Shown: positions 52,946-61,315 of the stretch, piece after piece
Layout of the letters: every line of letters begins with the position of its first letter
How positions within the stretch are numbered: position 1 is the first letter of the stretch
NCBI GenBank assembly: GCA_023446155.1
Contig: JAEXIT010000010.1
Location: 1-64,000, forward strand
Length of the DNA stretch: 64,000 nt
Source of the DNA: Bacteroidota bacterium
GTDB lineage: Bacteria > Bacteroidota > Bacteroidia > Flavobacteriales > Flavobacteriaceae
Direction: 5' to 3'
Notes under the pieces: generated by a model
What the model was told of the DNA's origin: nothing
What the model saw: only the letters and a program-made list of their open reading frames with translations
Database searches by the model: none
Made by a program: the position numbers and the translations under genes

Positions 52946-53812
52946 ATGCACTTTTTAATTTTCAGTATACTTTGCAGCGTATCCGTGGGGATTCTTTTTA
53001 AAATAGCCAAGCGCTATACGGTTTCGTTTCAGCAAATGATCAATTATAATTATATCGTAGCGATTGTTTTGTGTTACATGGCCTATCAACCCGATACCAA
53101 TGCGATTACTTCCAACGCGCCATGGCTGTTATACGGTGTATTAGCGTTGTTGTTGCCAACGGTTTTTCTGGTTCTGGCGACTTCAATCCGGCATATCGGA
53201 ATTGTAAAAACGGATATTGCACAGCGTTTTTCACTGATCATTTCAATTCTGGCGGCTTTTCTGGTTTTTAAGGAAACGATTAGTCCGGTAAAATGGATCG
53301 GATTGGCAATTGGCTTTACGGCGATTTTCCTGGTTTTGTACCGAAAGGAAACGACTTCTGGCGAAAAAAAGAATTGGTGGTATCCATTAATCGTATTGTT
53401 AGGTTTCGGAATTATTGATGTTTGTTTTAAGCTGATCGCTGCTTATACCGAAATCCCGTATACAACTTCGCTGTTTGTGGTTTTTTGTGGCGCATTCGTG
53501 GTTGCAACGGCGATTACGTTGTACACACTTTTGGTAAAAAAAGAAAAAATAAATGGCAAAAGTCTGTTGTTCGGTTTGGCGTTAGGCGTGCTGAATTTCG
53601 GAAATATCTTGTTTTACCTAAAAGCGCATAAAGCCTTACACGACAATCCGTCGACCGTTTTTGCGGCTATGAATTTCGGGGTAATCCTACTGGGAACGCT
53701 GACCGGAACACTGCTATTTAAAGAGAAAATCAGCCGACTGAATGCTGTTGGGATTTTCCTTGCTTTTCTGGCCATTATTGTGATCACGGCTTCACAATTG
53801 TATACACTTTAA
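52946..53812 (+). CDS. EamA/DMT-family transporter
   Basis: A 288-residue protein with ten predicted membrane segments in two EamA repeats. Features are LPTVFLVLATSIRHIGIVKT near 70, AFLVFKETISPVKWIGLAIG near 105 and a second repeat GTLTGTLLFKEKISRLNAVG near 248. It probably exports a small metabolite; the substrate is unknown. It is divergent from the ars operon and may share its regulatory region, but no ars function is evident. Confidence 0.85.
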   Translation: MHFLIFSILCSVSVGILFKIAKRYTVSFQQMINYNYIVAIVLCYMAYQPDTNAITSNAPWLLYGVLALLLPTVFLVLATSIRHIGIVKTDIAQRFSLIISILAAFLVFKETISPVKWIGLAIGFTAIFLVLYRKETTSGEKKNWWYPLIVLLGFGIIDVCFKLIAAYTEIPYTTSLFVVFCGAFVVATAITLYTLLVKKEKINGKSLLFGLALGVLNFGNILFYLKAHKALHDNPSTVFAAMNFGVILLGTLTGTLLFKEKISRLNAVGIFLAFLAIIVITASQLYTL

Positions 53813-53872
53813 CGCCAATTTATATTTTGAAGTTCTATAAAATTTAGTATTTTTAAGAATTAATTCCCGATT

Positions 53873-55795
53873 ATGAAAAACCCCATTGCAGAAAGAATAG
53901 CGGATTTTTTAAAACACTATCCTCCTTTTACCAGTTTAAACTACCAGGAATTAGTGGCCATTTCCGAACATATCAGTGTCAAATACCTGGAAAAACACCA
54001 AATCCTTTTTAAAGTGGGCGATGCAACCCATAGCGATTTTTATGTGGTTGCAAATGGTGCGATCGGATTATCGGTTATTTCGGATGCGGAAGAATTCCTG
54101 ATCGATAAATGTGACGAGGGTGATATTCTGGGATTACGTCCGTTTTTTGCGAAAAACAATTACCTGATGACGGCAAAAGCGCGCGAGGAAAGTATTGTAT
54201 ATGCAATTCCAATCGCCGTTTTTCAGCCCTATGTGGCCAATAATACAAATGTGCAGAATTTCCTGTTGGAAAGCTTTGCGTCCAATACACGAAATCCGTA
54301 CGACAAGGATCACCGCGGGAAATTGATTTCGGAAAATATTATTTTCGACGAACAAAGTGCTACGGATATCCAGTATTTCCAGCCGATTAAATATACTAAA
54401 AACCCAATCACGGCCAGTTCCAGCGATATTATCAAATATATCGCTCAGACGATGTCGAATAGCAGAATTGGTAGCGTGATCATTCACGATAATCAGTTGC
54501 CTATCGGCATTATAACCGATAAAGATTTGCGTTCCAAAATTGCCACCGGATTGTTTTCGATCGATACAACAGCCGATAAAATCATGTCGTCTCCGGTGAT
54601 TACCGTACCGGAAAATATTTCGATTGCCGAAGCGCAAATGATGATGTTAAAACACAATGTTGGGCATTTGTGCGTGACCCGCGACGGAACGGAAAAAAGT
54701 CCAACTACCGGTATCATCACCGAACACGATATTGTAGCGGCACAAGCCAATAATCCGGGAATTCTATTAAAATTAACCCGCCGTGCCACGCGTTCAAAAG
54801 AATTAAAAGCCGTTCGCGATAAATTGACCGATCTGATTCAGAATTCAATTGATAAAAATATCCCGATCACACATATTACGAGTGTCGCAGCCGAGATCAA
54901 TATTGCGCTGACAAAAAGGGCGATCGATCTGGCGATCGAAAAAATGGAAACACCACCTCCTACCCGTTTTGCCTGGTTTAACCTGGGAAGTCAGGGACGA
55001 AAAGAACAGTTATTGCTGACCGATGTCGATAATATTCTGATATTTGAAGATGTGGAAGCCGAACGTTATGACGATGTCAAACAATACTTTTTGCAATTGG
55101 CCGACAAGGTCATTGAGACACTTGAGAAAATCGGCTACGAACGTTGTCCGCAAGGGTTAATGGCTAATAATGAGCTTTGGTGTAAATCACTAACTGACTG
55201 GATAAAACAATACAATACCTGGATTAATACTCCAGGTGAAAAAGGAATCAATCTCAGCACCATTTTCTTTGATTACGATCTGATTTATGGTGATGTTTCC
55301 TTTGAAAATTCCCTAACGGAAAGTATTTTTAATAGTGCCGATAACAATCAGTTGTTTTATGCGTTTTTAGGAACGAATGCAATCAAAAAACCGGCACCAT
55401 TGGGGTTCTTCCGTCAGTTTCTACTGGAACAGGACGAAGAGCACAAAGATGCTTTCGACATCAAAAACAGAGCCATTATGCCGCTGGTCGATGCCGCACG
55501 GGTATTAACCATTAGCCGTGGTATCAAAGGGATTACCAACACCTATCAGCGTTTTAAAAAACTGGCGGATATGGAAGAACAAAATTCCGATTTGTATCTG
55601 GAGTGTGCCGAGGCTTTCAATACCTTAACCTGGTTTCGAACAGACGAAGGTTTGCAAAACAATTCCAACGGAGGCTATATCAATATGCAGGAACTTTCGA
55701 AAGTCGATAAGGTAAAACTAAAAAACTGCTTCCAACCGATAAACGACATACAGGATCTGATTAAAAACCGCTTTCAATTGACCTATTTCACATAA
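53873..55795 (+). CDS. cNMP-binding / CBS / DUF294 nucleotidyltransferase-like protein
   Basis: A 640-residue multidomain regulator. A cyclic-nucleotide-binding-like domain (about 18-120) is followed by two CBS domains (about 165-285, with IGSVIIHDNQLPIGIITDKD). A DUF294 nucleotidyltransferase-like domain with FNLGSQGRKEQLLLTDVDN comes next (about 310-440), then a C-terminal helical domain. Genes of this architecture often neighbour acetate genes and the CrbS kinase. It may sense adenine nucleotides and modify a protein, but activity is unproven. It is followed after 4 bases by a DnaQ-like exonuclease gene. Confidence 0.9.
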   Translation: MKNPIAERIADFLKHYPPFTSLNYQELVAISEHISVKYLEKHQILFKVGDATHSDFYVVANGAIGLSVISDAEEFLIDKCDEGDILGLRPFFAKNNYLMTAKAREESIVYAIPIAVFQPYVANNTNVQNFLLESFASNTRNPYDKDHRGKLISENIIFDEQSATDIQYFQPIKYTKNPITASSSDIIKYIAQTMSNSRIGSVIIHDNQLPIGIITDKDLRSKIATGLFSIDTTADKIMSSPVITVPENISIAEAQMMMLKHNVGHLCVTRDGTEKSPTTGIITEHDIVAAQANNPGILLKLTRRATRSKELKAVRDKLTDLIQNSIDKNIPITHITSVAAEINIALTKRAIDLAIEKMETPPPTRFAWFNLGSQGRKEQLLLTDVDNILIFEDVEAERYDDVKQYFLQLADKVIETLEKIGYERCPQGLMANNELWCKSLTDWIKQYNTWINTPGEKGINLSTIFFDYDLIYGDVSFENSLTESIFNSADNNQLFYAFLGTNAIKKPAPLGFFRQFLLEQDEEHKDAFDIKNRAIMPLVDAARVLTISRGIKGITNTYQRFKKLADMEEQNSDLYLECAEAFNTLTWFRTDEGLQNNSNGGYINMQELSKVDKVKLKNCFQPINDIQDLIKNRFQLTYFT

Positions 55796-55799
55796 TATT

Positions 55800-56405
55800 A
55801 TGGTATTAGACTGGCTTACAGGAAAAGACATTCCGCAATTCTGGAAACAATATTTGGCCCATTTTGACAAAGAAGAGCAAAACGGACCAAAGCGTTATAT
55901 TGTTTTCGATACCGAAACGACGGGCTTGGACTGGAAAGAAGATGTGATCCTTTCCATTGGCGCTATTTCGGTGATCAACGACGAAATAAAAGTGGGTGAT
56001 TTTTTTGAAGTTTTTCTAAAGCAGGAAGTTTTTAATCCGGAAAATGCCATTTTAACCGGAATCCTAAAAGAAGGTAAAGAAGAAAAGATTATCGAAGCGG
56101 AAGCGATTATCCGTTTTCTGGATTTTATAAAAGATGCAACGCTGGTTGGTCATAATATCAATTTTGATATCGAAATGATCAATCAGGCGCTTAAACGTCT
56201 GAATCTCGGTAAACTTAAAAACATTGTATTGGATGTGGATGTGATGTATCAGAAGTTTAAAAACCTTCCGGAAGACAAGCACCACAATCTGGATGAATTG
56301 TGCGATCTCTTTAAAATTAAAAAGAGTGATCGTCATACGGCTTCCGGTGATGCGTATATTATTGCGTTGTTGTTTTTAAAACTAAAACGAAAATTAAAAT
56401 TATAA
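55800..56405 (+). CDS. DnaQ-like DEDDh 3'-5' exonuclease
   Basis: A 201-residue protein with the complete DEDDh set: YIVFDTETTGLDW near residue 35, LVGHNINFDIEM near 115 and RHTASGDAYIIALLF near 175. It resembles the epsilon subunit of DNA polymerase III but is a stand-alone enzyme. It is coupled to the DUF294 gene by 4 bases; the pair recurs near acetate genes in other phyla. The nucleic-acid or nucleotide substrate is unknown. Confidence 0.88.
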   Translation: MVLDWLTGKDIPQFWKQYLAHFDKEEQNGPKRYIVFDTETTGLDWKEDVILSIGAISVINDEIKVGDFFEVFLKQEVFNPENAILTGILKEGKEEKIIEAEAIIRFLDFIKDATLVGHNINFDIEMINQALKRLNLGKLKNIVLDVDVMYQKFKNLPEDKHHNLDELCDLFKIKKSDRHTASGDAYIIALLFLKLKRKLKL

Positions 56406-56412
56406 TCCGAAT

Positions 56413-56871
56413 TCAATTAAGTAATGCTTTTTGTATTTCGTCGTAATTACGAATGTAATATTCGGATATTTTTATTCTGATTTCGATATTACTTTTGTCT
56501 TTTAGTATAAAATACCGGCCTGAAGTTGAATAGCGCGTAAAATAATCCTCTTTTTCTTTTTCACAATAAATAATGTTTTTTCGGTCTATTACATAAGCTT
56601 TTTCAAATAACCGCCTTACTGTTATATGATCAGTGGTAATTTTCAGGGTTATATAATAATGATAAATATGTATCATCAAAGCCGAAAAAGAAATGAGGAG
56701 AAGCCCTCCAACAACATAATCCAACAGCAAACTTTCAATAAATTCCGGATATAAAAAATGACCTCTTACAAGAAAGGCTACCAGACATTTAAAAACGAAG
56801 CCAAATAATACAATACCAATAACAAAAGGCTGTAAAGCACTATTACTATATTTTGATTTTACAACTTTCAT
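56413..56871 (-). CDS. Small membrane protein with PH-like domain
   Basis: A 152-residue protein with two membrane helices (about 17-35 and 45-65) followed by a beta-rich domain with TLKITTDHITVRRLFEKAYV and RYFILKDKSNIEIRI, which resembles bacterial PH domains. Function unknown. It is convergent with the exonuclease gene, separated by 7 bases. Confidence 0.6.
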   Translation of the reverse strand: MKVVKSKYSNSALQPFVIGIVLFGFVFKCLVAFLVRGHFLYPEFIESLLLDYVVGGLLLISFSALMIHIYHYYITLKITTDHITVRRLFEKAYVIDRKNIIYCEKEKEDYFTRYSTSGRYFILKDKSNIEIRIKISEYYIRNYDEIQKALLN

Positions 56872-57045
56872 CTAGCTGTTATCTTTAAATCACTTCGTAA
56901 CGTAGCAAACTTATTTTGAGCAAACGCTATCAAAAGCTATTTATACGTTCGAAAGTTACTTCGATTTAAAGAGAGTAAAATCAACTGAAACAGTAACAAA
57001 TACTAATCAAAAAACACGGTATTATGAATGCTTTTTCACTAAAAC

Positions 57046-57079
57046 AAAAAAGCAACCTAATTTAATAGGTTGCTTTTTT
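57046..57079. terminator. Terminator downstream of acs
   Basis: AAAAAAGCAACCT (57046-57058) and AGGTTGCTTTTTT (57067-57079) form a 13-bp stem with an 8-base loop. Both strands have T runs beyond it; it ends the acetate operon. Confidence 0.9.
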
Positions 57080-57099
57080 TAGTTCTGATCGAATTTATA

Positions 57100-59007
57100 T
57101 TACAAGCGTTCGTTTTTAATTTCTTCTACAATTTCCGGATTCAACAGTGTAGTGATATCTCCAAAGTTCGAAAAATCGCCTTCGGCTATCTTACGCAAAA
57201 TACGGCGCATGATTTTTCCGGAACGCGTTTTTGGTAATCCCGATACGAATTGGATCTTATCCAGTTTAGCAATCGGTCCGATATGACTCGCCACATGTTC
57301 GTTGATCTCTTTTCGTAAATTATCGCGATCACGGTATTCTCCGATTTCTTTTAAGATAATAAAACCGTATAATGCATTTCCTTTGATATCGTGCGGGAAA
57401 CCTACAATGGCCGATTCTGCCACTGCCGGGTGTTCGTTAATCGCATCTTCAATTGGTGCGGTTCCTAAGTTATGACCGGAAACGATTACCACATCGTCTA
57501 CCCGACCGGTGATTCGGTAATACCCTACTTCATCGCGCAAAGCACCATCCCCTGTAAAATATTTACCTGGGAAAGCTGAAAAATAGGTTTCTTTATAACG
57601 TTGATGATCACCCCAAATTGTACGCGCAATCGACGGCCAAGGGAATTTAATACACAGGCTACCTACAACCTGGTTTTCTTCAATTTCGTTGCGTTTTTCG
57701 TCCATCAATACCGGCTGAATTCCCGGTAATGGCAAGGTCGCATAGGTCGGTTTGGTTGGGGTTACAAATGGAATCGGAGAAAGCATGATGCCTCCAGTTT
57801 CGGTTTGCCACCAGGTATCGACAACCGGGCATTTTTTCTTTCCAACATGATCATTATACCAGTGCCACGCCTCTTCGTTGATTGGCTCCCCTACGGATCC
57901 GATTACTTTTAACGACGACAAATCGTGTTTATCAACCCATTCGGTACTTTCTTTGGCCAACGAACGAATGGCTGTTGGCGCGGTATAAAACTGACTCACT
58001 TTATGTTTGTCGATTACCTCCCAAAAACGTCCAAAATCCGGATACGACGGAACGCCTTCAAAAATAACAGTCGTCGCTCCGTTTAAAAGCGGTCCGTATA
58101 AAATATAGGAATGTCCGGTTATCCAGCCAATATCGGCCGTACACCAGTAAATATCGTTTTCTTCGTAATTGAATATGTTTTTAAACGTATAAGCCGTATA
58201 CACCATATACCCCGCGGTAGTGTGTAGCATTCCTTTCGGTTTTCCGGTCGATCCGGACGTATACAGGATAAACAACGGATCTTCGGCGTCCATGATTTCG
58301 GCTACGTTATTCGGAATGGCTTCGTCCAGTAACGGTTGTAACCATAAATCGCGGCCTTCTTTCATTTTTACTTCGGTATTGGTTCTTTTAGCCACCAATA
58401 CACTCGTAACCGTCGGGCATTTTTCCAGGGCTTCATCCACAATCGATTTTAGATCGATGGTTTTGTTTCCTCTATAAGCGCCATCGGAAGTGATCACCAT
58501 TTTACAACCACAGTCGATAACACGAGATGCAATTGCAGAAGCTGAAAATCCGGCAAAAACAACCGAGTGAATCGCCCCTATACGCGCACAAGCCAATACT
58601 GCTACCGCCAGTTCCGGAATCATTGGTAAATAAATACACACCCGATCGCCTTTTTTAATCCCTTGATCACGCAATACATTGGCCATTTTAGCCACACGAT
58701 CGTATAATTCGTTATAGGTGATATATTGTGCCGGTTCTTTCGGATCGTTGGGTTCGAAAATGATCGCATTTTTATTTCCTCTTTTGGCCAAATGACGGTC
58801 AATACAGTTTTTAGTGATATTGACTTTCGCATTGGTAAACCATTTGATTTCGGCTTCGGCCATATCAAACTCCATTACTTTATCCCAGGTTTGGTACCAT
58901 GTAAAATTTTCTTCGGCAATTTTTCCCCAGAATTTACGTGGCTCCCGGATCGATTTTTTATAGTGTTTGAAGTATTCTTCTAAGTTGTTTATTTTATAAT
59001 AACTCAT
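57100..59007 (-). CDS. acs: Acetyl-CoA synthetase (AMP-forming)
   Basis: A 635-residue ANL-superfamily ligase that activates acetate with ATP and CoA. The P-loop-like motif LYTSGSTGKPKGML is near residue 252, VDTWWQTETGG near 405, YFTGDGALRDEVGYYRITGR near 485 and the acetylation-regulated Lys in LPKTRSGKIMRRIL near 605. Length and motifs match Acs. It is the last gene of a four-gene minus-strand unit after a paralogous synthetase, a receiver protein and a transporter-kinase. Confidence 0.95.
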   Translation of the reverse strand: MSYYKINNLEEYFKHYKKSIREPRKFWGKIAEENFTWYQTWDKVMEFDMAEAEIKWFTNAKVNITKNCIDRHLAKRGNKNAIIFEPNDPKEPAQYITYNELYDRVAKMANVLRDQGIKKGDRVCIYLPMIPELAVAVLACARIGAIHSVVFAGFSASAIASRVIDCGCKMVITSDGAYRGNKTIDLKSIVDEALEKCPTVTSVLVAKRTNTEVKMKEGRDLWLQPLLDEAIPNNVAEIMDAEDPLFILYTSGSTGKPKGMLHTTAGYMVYTAYTFKNIFNYEENDIYWCTADIGWITGHSYILYGPLLNGATTVIFEGVPSYPDFGRFWEVIDKHKVSQFYTAPTAIRSLAKESTEWVDKHDLSSLKVIGSVGEPINEEAWHWYNDHVGKKKCPVVDTWWQTETGGIMLSPIPFVTPTKPTYATLPLPGIQPVLMDEKRNEIEENQVVGSLCIKFPWPSIARTIWGDHQRYKETYFSAFPGKYFTGDGALRDEVGYYRITGRVDDVVIVSGHNLGTAPIEDAINEHPAVAESAIVGFPHDIKGNALYGFIILKEIGEYRDRDNLRKEINEHVASHIGPIAKLDKIQFVSGLPKTRSGKIMRRILRKIAEGDFSNFGDITTLLNPEIVEEIKNERL

Positions 59008-59030
59008 AGTGTGTTTATTTTTTTCATATT

Positions 59031-60926
59031 CTATTTAAATGCACCAATGCCATAGGTTGTGAAGGCTTCGGTTACTTCACCGATGATGGTTTCGTCATCG
59101 ATGGTCGACGGGATTTGGTATTTTTCACCGTCTACAATACTCCGCAGTAATTTGCGCAGGATTTTCCCGGAACGGGTTTTCGGTAGGCGTTGCACAACAA
59201 TTACATTGCGTAACGAAGCTACAGCGCCTATTTTTTCGCGAACCAGCTGAACGACTTCGTATTCCAGTTGAAAATGTTCGGTTTCGTCGCCCGATTTAAT
59301 AACGGCCAATGCCAATGGAATTTGCCCTTTTAAGGCATCGTTAATCCCTATAACGGCACATTCGGCCACGGCATTGTGTGACGCTACAATTTCTTCCATT
59401 TCGGCGGTCGAAAGGCGGTGTCCCGCAACGTTGATCACATCATCTACCCGACCGGTTATGTAAATATAATCTTCTTCATCTTTATAGCCACCGTCGCCCG
59501 AAAAATAGTAGCCCGGAAAACGGGTTAAATACCCCGCTTTAAAGCGGTTTTCATCTTCCCAAAGTCCCAACATGGTTCCCGGCGGCAAAGGTAGTTTTAT
59601 TACCACATATCCTTCTTCGTTTGGCGGTAATTCTTTCCCGTTTTCGTCAAATATAACGATTTCGTAACCGGTTACCGCTTTCCCGGCCGAGCCTGGTTTT
59701 ATCGGTAGGTATTCCACGCCCATCATGTTGGCAATCATTGGCCATCCGGATTCGGTTTGCCACCAATGATCAATAACCGGAACCGGTATGTGTTGTCGGT
59801 ACCATTCCAGTGTGGCCACATCGCAACGTTCGCCGGCTAAAAACTGTATTTTCAGATGACTTAAATCGTATTTTTTGATAAAGTTTCCGTCGGGATCTTC
59901 TTTTTTAATCGCACGGATGGCAGTTGGCGCCGTAAACATAATGCGTACTTTGTGTTCGGCGATGATCCGCCAATAGGTACTTGCATCCGGCGTTTTGATC
60001 GGTTTCCCTTCGAAGATAATGGTTGTATTGCGGTTTAACAACGGTCCGTATAAAATGTAACTATGTCCTACCGCCCATCCCATATCGGATGCCGCCCAAA
60101 AGGTTTCACCTTGCGGGATGTCGTATACATAGTGCATGGTAAATTTAAGTGCCGTAGCGTAACCTCCTGTATCTCTTACGATTCCTTTTGGTTTTCCTGT
60201 GGTTCCGGAAGTGTATAATATATACAGCGGATGCGTCGCCACTACCGGTACGCAAGCTGCTTCATCGGATTGATCAACTAATTTTTCGTAGTCGACATCA
60301 TAGTCTTGGAACGGTATTTTAGCGCCTAACTTCCGATTAAAGATGATCACTTTTTCCGGTTTGTGCGATGCCATTTCAATCGCTTCATCCACCAATGGTT
60401 TATATGCAATGAGTCGGTCGATTTCAATTCCGGATGAGGCTGTAATAATGGCTTTGGGTTTGGAATCGTCAATTCGGATGGCCAATTCGTGTGGCGCAAA
60501 TCCACCGAAAACCATCGAATGCGTCACGCCTATTCGGGCGCAGGCCAACATCGCAAATGCCACTTGAGGGATCATTGGCATATAGATTACCGCCGTATCG
60601 CCTTTGGTTAAACCTAAAGAAAGTAATCCACCGGCTAATTTTGCCACTTCGGATTTTACTTCGTTAAACGTGTATTTTCGTATCGTTTGGGTCACGGGTG
60701 AATCGTAGATAAAAGCCACCTGATCGCCGTAACCGTCTTCGATGTGTTTGTCGATCGTTAAATAGCAGATATTCAGTTCGCCATCGGCAAACCATAACGG
60801 ATAGCCGTTTTTGTCTTTAGACAGTATGGTTTGTGGCCGTTTGTACCATTCCAATACATCGGCCTGTTCTTTCCAGAAGCCTTCGGGATCGTCCAGACTT
60901 CGTTGGTAAAATTCATTATAATTCAT
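59031..60926 (-). CDS. AMP-forming acyl-CoA synthetase (propionate/acetate-CoA ligase type)
   Basis: A 631-residue ANL ligase, clearly paralogous to the downstream Acs. It shows LYTSGTTGKPKGIVRDTGGY near 240, WWQTESGWPMIANMMG, YFSGDGGYKDEEDYIYITGR and LPKTRSGKILRKLL. The VRDTGG extension and ESGWP are features of the PrpE branch, so propionate is a likely substrate. It is 24 bases upstream of acs and 15 bases downstream of the receiver gene. Confidence 0.9.
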   Translation of the reverse strand: MNYNEFYQRSLDDPEGFWKEQADVLEWYKRPQTILSKDKNGYPLWFADGELNICYLTIDKHIEDGYGDQVAFIYDSPVTQTIRKYTFNEVKSEVAKLAGGLLSLGLTKGDTAVIYMPMIPQVAFAMLACARIGVTHSMVFGGFAPHELAIRIDDSKPKAIITASSGIEIDRLIAYKPLVDEAIEMASHKPEKVIIFNRKLGAKIPFQDYDVDYEKLVDQSDEAACVPVVATHPLYILYTSGTTGKPKGIVRDTGGYATALKFTMHYVYDIPQGETFWAASDMGWAVGHSYILYGPLLNRNTTIIFEGKPIKTPDASTYWRIIAEHKVRIMFTAPTAIRAIKKEDPDGNFIKKYDLSHLKIQFLAGERCDVATLEWYRQHIPVPVIDHWWQTESGWPMIANMMGVEYLPIKPGSAGKAVTGYEIVIFDENGKELPPNEEGYVVIKLPLPPGTMLGLWEDENRFKAGYLTRFPGYYFSGDGGYKDEEDYIYITGRVDDVINVAGHRLSTAEMEEIVASHNAVAECAVIGINDALKGQIPLALAVIKSGDETEHFQLEYEVVQLVREKIGAVASLRNVIVVQRLPKTRSGKILRKLLRSIVDGEKYQIPSTIDDETIIGEVTEAFTTYGIGAFK

Positions 60927-60940
60927 GGTAAGTGGTTGTT

Positions 60941-61315
60941 TTAGTCCGTTAGCAATTCATTGGTCTGTTCGACCAGTTTTTTGACCGAAAAAGGCTTGGT
61001 CATATACAAGTCAGCGCCTAATGAAAGTCCTCTTTCAATATCTTTTTCCTTGTTTTTAGCCGACAGAAATATGACTTTACAGTGTTGTAAACGCTTGTCT
61101 TTTTTAATCTGTTCGAGTGTCGCAAAACCGTCGACCATAGGCATCATCACGTCGAGTATGATAATATCGGGCTGTTGGACTTTTAGGATTTCCAGCGCTT
61201 CCTGTCCGTCACGGGCAATAAATACCTCGTAATTGTTCTTTTTAAACGTGTACTCCAACGACATGACGATATTCGGTTCGTCGTCTACAATTAAAATTTT
61301 CCGCATCTTATTCAT
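60941..61315 (-). CDS. Receiver-only response regulator
   Basis: A 124-residue single REC domain. The acidic pocket VDDEPN, the phosphoacceptor in IIILDVMMPMVDGFA near 55 and the conserved Lys in YMTKPFSVKKL are all present. There is no output domain. Its start overlaps the end of the transporter-kinase gene by 8 bases (a second start at 61306 removes the overlap), so it should be the cognate receiver. It may act by protein contact or in a phosphorelay. Confidence 0.93.
   Translation of the reverse strand: MNKMRKILIVDDEPNIVMSLEYTFKKNNYEVFIARDGQEALEILKVQQPDIIILDVMMPMVDGFATLEQIKKDKRLQHCKVIFLSAKNKEKDIERGLSLGADLYMTKPFSVKKLVEQTNELLTD

Noticed and set aside
54134..54637. 167-residue minus-strand frame opposite the DUF294 gene
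   Set aside because: Shadow frame of a well-supported multidomain gene; composition rich in Arg, His and Ile with no domain.
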